Shown here piece after piece: positions 1 to 12,753 of a stretch of DNA of 64,000 nucleotides. Made by a program: the position numbers and the translations under genes. Below the pieces are notes generated by a model. The model was not told the origin of the DNA and ran no database searches. It saw nothing but the letters and a program-made list of their open reading frames with translations. Within the stretch, counting starts at the first letter, position 1. Each line of letters begins with the position of its first letter. The DNA lies in contig NC_065530.1 of assembly GCF_020184175.1 (NCBI RefSeq), positions 1,860,001 through 1,924,000 of the forward strand. Reading direction: 5' to 3'. The stretch is from Aphis gossypii. Lineage: Eukaryota; Arthropoda; Insecta; Hemiptera; Aphididae.

Positions 1-3000
1 TAATTTAGAGACGTTATTTTATCGGAGAAAATCGATATTTTATTAGATCCCACTAAACGCAATAGCTATAACCGTATTAAATTACAGTCAAAATATTTTT
101 TAGATATCATATACATATCAAATTGTTATTTAGGTGTCGGAGAGTAGTGTGAACTGTGGATGGAAAATTGCTACGCGATAACGTAATTTGTCGGAAATCC
201 CCAAGAATACGTAGGAATAAATTAACGGAAACCATAAAAACATTTCCATGGAATAAATTGCAGTTTACGTATCATTTTTTTTTTTTTTAATTGATTTTTT
301 AAAATATCTTCAGTGTTTGAGATGAATGTTGTATCCATGTTTGGTGGGTTATATTTTATTTAAGTCATTGATGTATTGGTAGAATTCTGTTTATTATGTG
401 TTTAACTGTTAGGTTAACACCACATATTGTATGCTAGGAAAGTTTTTCTTTGGTAATTATGAATTTATGTATTATGCTTTTATAGCTTAGCTGGAGCCGA
501 TTAATTACAATTTTTTGTTTAGGCTCAGATTAGGTATAGATTAGGCCTAATTACGCATCACATTAATGATAAATAATGGTGTGTTTCACTTCAATATTCA
601 AGGTTATATAAGACCTTATATTAGGAACTTAAAATTAAAACTTAATGATAGAAAAAAATATAAAACAAGACATTTGGTATCAATTGAGGTATTCTTCACT
701 TCTCCAGTTATATTAAATCATTTATAATTGTTAATAATAATAAAATTAAAATTTAAAAAATGTATAATTGGATTTATAAAACAACGCAGTATTTTTAAAT
801 ATTCAATATTACATACACAAATGTTATGCTAATTAAAGTATTCATAAAAAATAATTAAACTACAACATTAAAAATGAATAACTTATTGAAAATGTATTAG
901 GTATTTTAATTCAATAATTTCAAATGCTAATAATCTCTATGTTACATTAATAAATATGACGACGAGAACATGTTCTACAAGATATACATACCGCAGAAAG
1001 ATAATATTATAAATGATCAAATTATACAATACGAATTTAAAATAACGACTTGTATTCTGAGAAATATCGGAGTTGCAATAAACATTTTTTTAGGCAAATT
1101 AAAAAAAAAAAAACCTGAGTAATAAAATAAAGTCTGAACACTCTAGTTTATATACCGCACATCGAATATCTACGTAATTCAAAGTAAAATGTATAAATAC
1201 ACGTCTGTATCATATCATAATAATAGATACTAAAACTAAATACTAATTAGTGTTAAAGTTGCTCCATTTGAAAAATACTAGCCGGTAAATATCTATTGTT
1301 ATTTATTATGCGAATAAACACAATTAAAATTTGCAAATCATAATATGTACATACATTTCCTTCACCAGCCTACAGTGTTTGTGCCGATTTCCATGCCTAA
1401 TTATATCTATAGATAATATTATTATAATTATTATCAGTGTGCGATTTTTATTTTAATATTGTCCTCTACTAACGCTCTGCTGCCACTATGTTGAGCGGAA
1501 GATGGGTCAGCGTCACACACACACTCATACGCATACATACAAATATAGATTGTAATTAATTTCAATGTTTGTACATTGTGTACTGTTCTTCTTTAGTATG
1601 TCATAATATTGTAATATACGGAGTGATTCATTTAACATTAGAAACATAAGACCACTAACGTTTTCGAACATATTTGTTTTACATAATTTTAAATCGTTAA
1701 AAACAAATATTTTAGAAAAAAACTCTATTTTATACTTTTTATTATGGTAAACATTTTTAAATTTTATACTTTTTTAAATATCGTCACAAGTTTTAAATTA
1801 CACCTTAAAGCATATGATTATTTTCTATGATTTTTGATCTATAGAAATCAAATTTCGGACTAGTAGTTTATTAGTTAAAAGTATTATTATTATTATTATT
1901 ATTAACTTTAGGTGAGCAAAGTAGTGGTCTAACATTATATGAGGTGCTCTTTTTACTACAATACTCCATATGTGAAAATTGTATATGTATTATTTACATT
2001 TTATATCTATACTCATAATTTATAAGAAAACTCGATTTGTATGTATCGATGTACCTACTCCAAAAATGTTTTGCTTTAAAATAGGGAAATTTAAATGTAT
2101 GTTGTGATTAAAAAGTTAAGAATTCAAAAAAAAATTATTGCTAAAAAAATATTGTAAAAATATAAATTTTTGATTTGGAAACCAAAATATGTCAAACAAC
2201 GGTTTAGGTTACTTATTTACCAGTATCTAATGTCTTAGAGTTATAATATTCAATCAATCGTTTGCATGCAACTTTATGAATTTTAAATTGCATGAATAAC
2301 CTAATTACACAATGCATAATATTAAACAGTAAAACCTTATTTTTTCTTTGAATTATGATATTGCTTTAAATATATTATAATATAGCCAACGGTAAATAAT
2401 TTTTAGGTACTTATTATTTATTAATATGTAATTAAAATTGTTTAATCATTATAAATACATTATATATAACCAATTTTGAAATTTACATATGCATTAAGTA
2501 CATTATTATATATTTATGATAAATGCATAATAAAATTATTAAATAATATTATTTTTAGTTTTTTTTTTAACTTTAAATATTTTTTATTACGCAATCTGTT
2601 AAATAATAATAGAACAATAAGTTATTGTGATGAGAGAAAAAATGACTTTTTTCTCAAAATAAAGAAGCCTCTCAGTGAAGGCACTTCGAAACTATCCTAA
2701 GTTAATTCCTTATATACTTTCACATGCAGTCTGCTGCAGACATATAATAGTAATTTATTTTTGTTATGTTTCTTATTGTTTTAATCGAATTAGATATAAT
2801 AATGTACCATTTATTCAAATTTATTCTTGAATTCTTTAATTTAAAGAAAATACTATACTATATTAGTTTTTAAAATAATCGTATATTATCCCCTGTATAA
2901 TTAATACAAACTATTATTAATTTAATGATAATATAATATTACATTATTATCAATGATAATGTATCATAAACTATTAAAAATGATTTATTACTGATTAAGA

Positions 3001-3912
3001 ATAAATAAAATAAAATTTTATTCTTCTTATTTTTAATATTATAATATTTTTATTTTGCTATTTAATTATTTTAAGTACTACGAATTCCTACTTAAATACA
3101 TTATGCATTGTTTAGTTCTCATTTTAATGAAAATTAATTGCAATTGTAAAATATGGCAAAAAAAATCATTAAATTTATTACATGCCTCCATAGGCTCGTT
3201 ATCATTCCAGTTTTTCATTAACTTTATAGTAGTTTTTTATTTATAGTAGGAAACTTTTTTCTGAGTATTTTCGATGTGTATTGGCACGCACAGAGTATAG
3301 TTGTTGGTGATCAGGGGTGCTTGTATTCCTCAGCCAGTACATTTGGATTTACATTTTCAAGTATTTAAATTGTAATGAAATAATATAAACAATTATTATT
3401 TATTATTTTGTTAGTGATTTACGAGAATTAAAGAATGTATTGACCAATTATATATTGATATATATGTACGAGACACGAGTACATGTATCATAAAATCGTG
3501 TATTTATTATGTATACAAACTGGTTAATATTGTATATTATGCGATGTGATGAGAATAATAATAAATTAAAAAAATTAGTTACTTTTTAAATAAAAACTTT
3601 TAACGAACTAAAGTTTGTACATAGAAGAGTATAGACCGACCATTTTAATTGTTAGTTATAACTTATAAGCTTTGACATTTAGAATTTTTAGAATTAAATG
3701 TTTAAAATCAGAAATAATAAAACTGATTAAATTCTCAATTATTGCCTTTTATGTAAATAGTATAAAGATTAATACAGTATAATATTTATCATAAACAAAA
3801 TACAATATAAAAACTACGTAAATAAATTTACAGGTTTTTAGTAAATCCTGAAAAGAAACGGAAAACTCGCGAGGGACTACTGTCGGCTGCTATATTATAA
3901 TAGCCGATGGCA
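1..3912. other. gene-free AT-rich spacer
   Basis: I see no supported gene here. Open frames are short, AT-driven and lack homology or splice logic. A short (ATT)n run lies near 1886-1905. Around 3881-3910 an imperfect palindrome (TCGGCT...TAGCCGA) borders the fold-back element that follows. Confidence 0.6.
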
Positions 3913-3921
3913 GTGAATGCG

Positions 3922-4647
3922 GGCGAATGTAAATTCTTACACGAGACCTAGCAAGTAAACAAAATACATATGTTAGTTCCTACACTATAGAATAAAGTAC
4001 ATAGGTATGTAAGTTCCTGCACAGTAAAAAGCAGGTACATTTGTAAGTTCCTACACGGTAAAAAAGATACATGTGTGTATACACTACACTACATATATTA
4101 TAAGTTATCAATCTAATATCAGTTATATCATATAATACTGTCATACATTTTAACCCTTTATTCTATATAATATAATATAAGCTATCTATCTAATTCATTA
4201 AATTTAATGATTTTAAAAATAATTATTGTAATATAATGATAATTCATAATTGTAAAAAAAAATATAAGTAATGCATTCTATATATAATATTTAATAATTT
4301 ACCTTACAAATATTATTAATAATATTTTTTTTACAACTATAAATTATTATTATATTACAATTCTTATTTTTAAAATTATTAAATTAAATTAGATAGCTTA
4401 TAAATTATATATTATATGGAATAAAGGGTTAAAATGTATGACAGTATTAGGTATAGGATAATATAACTGATATTAGATTGATAACTTATAATATACGTAG
4501 TGTAGGATCTTACACATGTATCTGTCTTCCGCCGTGTAGGAATTAACATAAGTACCTTTTTTTCGTATATAAACTATATCACATATGTAGGAATTAACGT
4601 ATGTAATTGTCTACCTGTTACTCTCGTGTAGGAACCTACGATTCCCC
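3922..4647. mobile_element. fold-back MITE with 9-bp target duplication, Mutator (MULE)-like
   Basis: A 726-bp element is almost entirely an inverted repeat centred near 4285. The left arm holds TATCAATCTAATATCAGTTA and CATACATTTTAACCCTTTA. The right arm holds their complements near 4425-4490. The outer ends also pair imperfectly: GGCGAATGTAAATTC at the left, and the complement of GAACCTACGATTCCCC at the right, each followed inward by TACACGAGA in the same orientation. The repeated motif TTCCTACAC recurs several times in each arm. GTGAATGCG flanks both sides (3913-3921 and 4648-4656), a perfect 9-bp direct repeat. Long inverted arms and a 9-bp duplication are typical of Mutator-like elements. 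There is no transposase inside, so it is non-autonomous. The class is inferred; the structure is seen directly. Confidence 0.75.
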
Positions 4648-5269
4648 GTGAATGCGAGATTAAATAAAATTAATGGAAAACGTGATAATATATGTTGTTA
4701 ACCGTCACGGAATTACATCGAAAATATTAAACTTTGGTTTTTTATAATTATTCAAATGCTGTTTTTTTCTTTCAATACACTAATTGAGTTTTTTTTAAGT
4801 AGTTTACTGATTAACATATTATTTAACTTATATTTTTAATGTACCCCCATGTTCTTTGTAAATTAAATTAATTTATTTTTAACATTTATTACTTGCTGTA
4901 TTGTATTAATATATTATAGACTGACTATTGGTTTATAAAAACAGGATAAAAATCATACAATATATGTACTTATATTATATAATATTATAATACATCATAT
5001 GTTGCACTTAAACTAAAAGATTGCGAAGAGTTATTATAAATCTGTATTAAATAATACATATTACCATTAAGTATAAATAATATAGGTAGCACTCAAAGTG
5101 AATGATATTATTACCTATACAAAGTATATTATATAATGTTTTAAAATATCGATTTTTTTATTGTAAATTAATTTGTTATATTGGTTGATGTTCAAACTAT
5201 TCCCTTCCCCCCGAAATGTTTTCAAAAAAAAAAAAAATGATTACTATTTTACGTTATTTATATAGAATT

Positions 5270-5294
5270 ATATCCATATTATAAATATGGATAT
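5270..5294. repeat. perfect inverted repeat with 3-nt loop
   Basis: ATATCCATATT, then ATA, then AATATGGATAT: 11-bp arms with perfect pairing. It could be a cruciform or a binding site for a dimeric factor, or chance in an AT-rich genome. No neighbouring gene gives context. Confidence 0.6.
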
Positions 5295-6699
5295 CAAACA
5301 ATCAAACATTATACTATAATATTTATCACACAGAATATACTTAAGAACAAATACAGTTTAATTATTAATTTGTGCTACTTAAAACAATTAGCTGATCTTA
5401 AAGTCACATCAGAGTTGTATTTCTGGTGAAGTTGGTACACAGATACAAAACAGTTTTAAATTTAGTTCAAGTTCGCATAATGTTTCGGTAAGCTTCAAAA
5501 GTTTTGATAGACATCCGGTAAAGATTATACAATCTGTCATCGTGTTCTACAGAGTACAGACTCAATAGATATGATACAAAGCATATTTAATAAAGACGTT
5601 TTTTGGCTTTGCAAGTCAACCAAATGTAAAACCCATAATTTTTTACATGATTATTTTTAGATATTTGTTTTGTTTTTAAATGACAGTATAACCATTATGG
5701 TGGGGAATAACATAAGATGATTTTTTTTCTTCTTTGGTTATTCACATTCAATTTTGAAGAATAGATGTATATGATACTGAAGTAAACCGAAAATTCACAA
5801 CATTTAAACATTGGTTGGATTGATACCATGGGTCATTATTTTCAAGATGAGGTACCCGTTGTGAATTTCAAATAGAGTTGCAGTTTAATATAAGGTACCC
5901 GTCGTATGCATATTTTTATTAGCAGGTATACGCGTAGCGAAGTCAAATTCTCCAGTATTTATAAGGAAAGTTATAATTTATATACATAATACAATTTACA
6001 TTTTATATTATGTTTATAACAATATTGTAAGAAAATAGGAAGACTTTTTGGTTATTTTATTATTAAATTGTATATAATAGTAGATGGATAGCCATTTTTT
6101 TATCTGGACAATTACTATTGTACTCGTAATATACAAGCTAGTAATTAAAATTTGTATCAATGATGAAAAGTAATACACCTATTTTTTTTTTAACAATATT
6201 TAATCCAGCATGTATATTATTATATTACCGGTAAGACAAAAACAAAAGTTCTTATTTACATTAATTTTTAGGAATATGTAGTGTACCGTGTTTTTTGACA
6301 ATATGTATACAACAAATAATTGAATAGAAGTTTAAAAGCAATAATTAGATAATTATTAATCAAAATAAGAAATATTTAAGAATTAATTAACTATGCATTT
6401 ATCTAGATCATTTTTACATACCATTTGTTTTATACGGCAATCGTGTGCCCATTTTTTAACTCATATAATTATTTGAGATAAGATACTAAATAGTATTTAT
6501 CTAGATATTTTTTTAAAATCGGTGGAATTTTAAGAATATATCGGATGTAAAATTTATGTTTAAAATCAGTATATCACAATTATAATATATATTATATTAT
6601 TCACATATTATGTACATTATATATTATGGACTATGGTGATATTATATATGATATGTTACAAATTATCAAAGCAAAGTCATATTGTTTGATAAAATTATT

Positions 6700-6715
6700 C
6701 GTGTCACGTGACACG
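6700..6715. repeat. perfect 16-bp palindrome containing an E-box
   Basis: CGTGTCACGTGACACG is fully self-complementary and contains GTCACGTGAC, the extended E-box bound by bHLH-zip dimers such as the USF/MITF families. It is GC-rich in AT-rich surroundings. No gene is recognised within several kb, so a regulatory role is only a possibility. Confidence 0.5.
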
Positions 6716-9227
6716 TTTAAATATTTACTGTGTCATGAAAATGTATATATATATATATAAAATATAAACCATTAAATGTAACGCATAAGAGATTTTGAGA
6801 GTTTGTCATTTTTACGTACATCAACACCCGAAAATATGTATTTTTCGTGATAGACGAGCAAGTGTGCTGCCAGAGACGGGACATATTACAACATAATTTA
6901 TATTATATGAACAGTTGTCATCAGTAAAGTTGACATTTTGTACGATTCATTAAAGGTTTTGTTTTATATAGAAAATAGTTCAATATTAGAGTATAAAATA
7001 TAATACGAGTTTAGTTATCTTTTTTTATAAATTTATTTTTTTAAATACAGATTTACAAAATATTTTATGTTGTATAATATCTAGTATCATATCAGTGTTC
7101 ACATGTATGTATGCATTTTTTTTTCTTACAAACTATTTTTTTTTTATTTAACTAGTCAAAATTTACTACATTAAAATCCTTGTAAATTTAGTTAATGCCC
7201 TCTAATCGTAACCACCAAGTAATTAAATTAAATATATTTTTTTTCTTAACTTAAATTAATATTACGTAATTGTACTCCCCCTCATAATCACAATACTATT
7301 ATTTATAGCTGTTGCACAAATTAAATATAATAATAATTATAATATACTTGGTTTTTATATCAATTGAATGGCAATGGGCTTATAAAGTTATAAACAAAGA
7401 AAAATATTTTAACTATTTATAATAGGTACATAATCGATATGTATTGCTTAGTCACTATAGTAATATATACCTACATACAAACCTAAATTCTTAGTATTTA
7501 ATAATGTTAAAATTATCTTCTATCACACGTATAACTTACAAGTTGTTATTATTATTAAAAAAAAAAAAGCTGTCAAAAAAATGACAGTCTTGATTGATAA
7601 TTTATTATTTAGTAATTTTTGAAATATGACTTTGAATGTCAAGCACAATGTGTTAAGTTTCATCTATATTAAATTGTAAACAATTATTAATAAATCATAA
7701 TTTCACTGTTTTAAAAATTAAGTATTTTACTTTTTTGTAGAACATTAATCTTCATGTGTTTATTGCCGTAAACTAATAGCATCATCAAAAAAATATATTA
7801 TTTTAGCATCTAATCTTAGATGAATTAGTTTATTTGTCGACTATTGCAGCGTCGATAAATACGCAAGAAAAAACAATCTGTACTAGTACAATCACAATGC
7901 ACATATTGCTATTATTATTATTTTTATATTACGTATATAAAATATATACATGATGGTGGCGTGATTTGGGTATTGAATGAGACTTTGTTGTGACAAAATA
8001 ATATAATATAGTAGTATTATGCGATCTAAGACATTAATATAATAATAATCGTCCTTCTTTGTCTGCCATACGTGATAACTTGAAATGGTGGTAAATATAC
8101 GGATGTATTGGCTCTTAACCAGTTATTCTTGATTCTGATTGTACAGGTATATTAGGTCGATAATATGCAAATACTGAAAAGAAAAAAAATCACCGAGTTA
8201 GGTGAACACTTTGTTCATACATTACTATAATTGATGTATAATAAATTATAAAAATTTAATAAGATATTAGTTATTATTTTGGACGACAGACCTATTATAT
8301 TTCTATGTAAATTTATAATAATAACAGAATTGTACCAATTAAGCAAATATGCAACATAAACACGTTAACCATCGCTAGCGTATCAGTATACAGTATACAC
8401 CCACCGAGGGTGACCCATGTATTACTTACTAAACGCATTTAAACATTTTGCATCGCACTGAAAACGAATGTGAATGTTATTCCGGTTATAATAAACGTGA
8501 AGTAAATCTTAATATAAAAATATTAATATTAAGTAACCCTGTATTCCTGTATAATAATATAGTATAATATTATATCAATATAATATTGATATGTTTTTTT
8601 AGGAATATAATAACTAAATGTATCGTATTTGCTAAATTGGTTATTGTTGTATTTTTTTTTTTTGCATTTATAATTAATATACCTATAAATGTTTAGTTTT
8701 TACAATACCAGTATGTGAACAGTTAATTATACATGAAATATTCAGCTTTACAATAATATATGTGTGTGATTTAAGAAAAAAATGAAAACAAATGACACCG
8801 TAATAATATGTTTGTAAAATTGAATTGTGTATTATCTAAAATGTTAAAGGTACATTACGTAGTTCTAAAAATAAATTTGTAGCGAAAATACGTTTTCGAT
8901 TATTTCTCCGGTTTTCACTTTGAAATAGTATTATTTTTTCTAGGTTTTATTTTTATAAATATCAAAGACTAATAAGTAAAACTCCTTTGGAAATTAGTTG
9001 ATACATTTTTGATAAATTACATTTTCAGTAGGCAGTCGTCACTCATCTTCACGAATGCTATAGTTGTATTTATTCTCACGGTAGACGCGAACTGCAAACC
9101 TCACAGCTGTAACAGTGGTCGACAAATACAAAAATCGACCAATATTAAATTATATTTATGTAAAAGTGTTCACCAAGAATTGTCCTGTGTAGTACGTTTG
9201 CACATATTTCAAAGTACTCAAACTTAC

Positions 9228-9342
9228 CAGACGGAATTGCTGTGGCTGCGAATGTCTCGTGCATATTACGGCGTTTTACGATCAAGCATAAAGTCACCGC
9301 AACCGTGACGAGAATAGTAAATATAAATGTATATAGTTTCAT
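9228..9342 (-). CDS. candidate first coding exon, signal-anchor type (unrecognised)
   Basis: On the minus strand an ATG at 9342 opens 38 codons that begin MKLYTFIFTILVTVAVTLCL and then IVKRRN. This is a hydrophobic segment followed by basic residues, as in a signal anchor or type II membrane protein. The frame runs into a consensus donor (TCTG|GTAAGT) with the last coding base at 9228, phase 1. The segment is less AT-rich than its surroundings. No following exon was found between 1 and 9227, so the rest may lie outside the window, or this may be a relic or a chance frame. The product is unknown. A plus-strand open frame over the same bases looks like a shadow. Confidence 0.25.
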
Positions 9343-12300
9343 ATAATACTATATTATTATACGTTAGTCGACAATAGTAACGACTATAAACAATCTAAAT
9401 TTCAGACGTCTGTCGTAGAATACGTTTTAAACAAAATGTCAAAGATTTATTATGGATAATTTTGTTGTAAATATTACTGTACAATTAATCATTTTAGATT
9501 GTAGCTGCTCTTAACTTCCTGAAGAGATAATTTAATAGTATTGTATTTACCTAAAATAATGTTAATTAGACACCGATAATTAATAACGTATTTGTAGTTG
9601 TAATATTGTACACAAACCCTAATGATATTTACTTTTAAATGGCTTGAAATAATTTAATATATATATTTTATTTTATTATTTTTTACAAAGCTTGTACAAT
9701 AATCTTGTGATGTTAGAATGTAGTTTAACTGGAAGACTTGGAAATAGATACAATCTAAAGACAAGGTTATAATTATTTAAAAATATAAGTAGTATAATAA
9801 TTATGTGTATTGTGTATTTGTGTACCTATACTTATACTCTCAGATAAACTATAATATACAGATAAATACTTATTGAATTCTTATTAATAGTATGTTTTGG
9901 TTATTATTTTCGAGGAGGTCCTATAATTTCGTAAGCCTAAATTGATTTCAAAATGTCCAAATATGGATCTCAATTATTTCATGGAGTACAGCAAAATTGG
10001 TTCCCGAATTTTTTTTAATCTTTAATTTTTTAATATCACTAATATATTTTTTTATTAAAAATATAAGATGTTAAATTTAACATGTCTGACACTTTCACTT
10101 CTCACTCACAAATTATAGTTATAATTATTAGGTACTGTATTAATTTAATAAAATTTCTATTTATGAATATTTTACTTGCTTGATTTTAGTATTAAAAAAA
10201 TTTAAAAAATATATATATTGGTGACCTTGTGGAATCTGTGCATTGAGCTTTTAAGTTACTATAGCCAATACGTAAGTAGAATGACATACCATCATGCAAA
10301 CAAATACAAAATGCTAAATAATTGAATCACATTATTGTTTTTTTTTTCATTGTATGTAGGTACCAATGATATGAATCTATTATCTTAATACTATATTGAT
10401 AAATGCTCAAATGTTAACGTGAATATATTATCATTATTTATTATGACTTATTGTTTAATTTCGAGGTCATATCATTCTAAGTCATCGACATTTTCAATAA
10501 AAAAGTATTACGAGTATTATTATTATTTTTTTTTTTGTATTTTGCAAGAATAAAAGTATGAAGTCGCGACAAATACGTACGTGGATCCAAAAGTACGCCG
10601 ATATTCTTGGAATTGGGCCAAGTTATTTAATTACGTTTTTCCGTTTAAGTATGTAGCGTAACGTTGAAGCATTAAAACAGGTTTACTTCTCGTGCTTATA
10701 TAATAAACGTGCAATAAAACCATGTTCCCGATATTGTTATGGGATAGGTACATCGTAAAGTAAAATATCCCAAATACTCTAGTTATTTTTATTTTTAAAC
10801 GATAATTATTCAGTGGAATTTAAGGTCAACGAGATGAGGTGTCTTAAATTTGAAGGAAATTGTATAATAAATTATACACCATGACTAATGAAAAAAAATT
10901 TCACCCGAAAAATTGGCCATTATATAATAACGCAATTAAAATATTTTAATAATAAACGTATATTATTATATTATTTTTTTCGCCCATCATAGTACATTGT
11001 AGACTGTAGTTACGATTTATTAAATCACCATTGCAATGGAGATAAAAAAAAGCGTTTTACAAATTTCAGATGGACCACCAATCAAACAACAATAATATTC
11101 GTGTCAATAAATACGGAGGTATTCATATCACGCTTTTAGATCTCGATAACCAATATTGGAAACTCAGAAAATACGTATTAAATTTCCGCTTATATAAAAT
11201 ATTGTGAAATATGAAACTTTTTTGCATTATATTATTATTATTGTGAGTAAAAAATAATATAAATATGAATAACTTGAAGTAATTTTTTTTTGTGTTATGA
11301 TAATTTATTGTATATATACATTTTTTGAAATGTGAAAAAAATTGTTGGTGAAATTTAAATAAAAATGGTTATATAAAGTTACGAAATCATTTGAAACTCT
11401 GAACAGATATTTTCAATAAATTATAACTAAAAAAAATTATGATTAGTCCGCTTTAAATCGTTTTTCATTATGTATAATGTATATCATTAAATTAAAATTC
11501 AACACATCTTAACAGTGATCCAGTTAATGAAGAAGTACATGCTTCACACCTATAATATAATGTACATCATAAAAATAATAGATCTTTTTCTTGTTTATTT
11601 TTGTCTACTTATATTAATATAAATTAAAATAAACAGGAAAAATCAAGTAATATTGACAATATTATAATATATCTCACGATTATTTCATATATTATTATTG
11701 TGATTGTCTACACGTGTTTTCTTTTCAAAATAGTATTTTATTGTCTGTTATATTAATATAACATAATACTGTAATAGCTATGGTAACTTGAACCAAGTAT
11801 ACGTATACTTTATAGTCAATATTAATATTGTTTATCAATTTTTTATGAGGTTGAAAATAATTAGAATTATTCAATTCAAATTTAAAATATCCGTGGGTGA
11901 GTTTTAATTCTGAAAGTATTTTAAGAATATAGGTTACACACTTAATTTGTAAAAAAAGATAGCGAATGTACGAATAAAACTTTATAATAATATACGATGG
12001 TATTGCAGAGTCAGTACACTTGTTATGATGAATATAAGATAACACTGTAGAATAGTCATTCGAACACTTTTGATCGATTATCTGCTACACTTAACAGCGT
12101 TAAGCTTTCTATAGTGGTCTTATATATTCATATTCATAAATATAAATATATTATATTAGTGTGTATAAGTATAAGGCTCGAGAAGCTATTTAATAGATCG
12201 TCTACGTTATATTACTTTATTTAAATCGCTTTATAATAATATTATAAGATTAAAATGCGTTAAAAATAGTCTAACTACATAATACTACTCTAGATTTGAT

Positions 12301-12378
12301 AGCCTCAAAAATTTTACTCGCAACGGCAGTGTGCTTAAATTGCCTATATAAAATGCCGCTCAATCATATTCATAATAA
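9343..12378. other. gene-free AT-rich spacer
   Basis: No gene is supported. The minus-strand open frame at 11725-12045 has no homology I recognise and AT-driven composition. The least AT-rich piece, about 10560-10700, has no long open frame. Confidence 0.55.
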
Positions 12379-12753
12379 TCTTTATTATATTATTAAAATG
12401 TAAGGCGATTTCTTATGACAGTTTTATCTGAAGTTCTTCTAGACCGATTTTCATGATTTATTTTTCTAACTCATTGATTGATAAACGTAGAACCTAAACA
12501 ATGATAGATCGAGGCTTGCAATTTACATAGAACATTCGTACCACAAATTTAGTGCGCAATAAGAAAGTATTTTACAAAATTAATTTTTTAAGTGATGCTT
12601 GCTCAAGTTTTTTAAGATTCAAAATGGTAAATGAAAATGTCTAAGTTTTGAACACCATTAAACCGAATATTGAATAAAAAATTAAACAAAGTTTGAATCA
12701 TATTATAGAATTGGTATTTTTAACGGGCGACCTAAGTGCAATGGGTCAGCTAG
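12379..12753 (+). mobile_element. non-autonomous Helitron-like element
   Basis: The 3' end has the Helitron signature: a short hairpin (GACC...GGTC around 12729-12747), then CTAG at 12750-12753 followed by a host T. The proposed 5' end is TC at 12379-12380 preceded by a host A, as expected for insertion into AT. There are no terminal inverted repeats and no target duplication, which also fits Helitrons. No Rep/helicase coding sequence is present in the 375 bp. The 3' end is well supported. The 5' end is the most likely TC and is less certain. Confidence 0.6.

Larger units (their letters stand above)
4657..9227. other. gene-free AT-rich spacer
   Basis: No convincing coding exon is visible on either strand. 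The stretch contains two notable palindromes (5270-5294 and 6700-6715, listed separately), short TA runs near 6745 and a small hairpin (CTGTCA...TGACAG) near 7571-7588. The last part (about 9030-9300) is less AT-rich and overlaps the candidate minus-strand exon. Confidence 0.55.

Noticed and set aside
9009..9308. Plus-strand 99-codon open frame
   Set aside because: It has no recognisable domain. It overlaps the minus-strand candidate exon, which has a better N-terminal pattern and a donor site.
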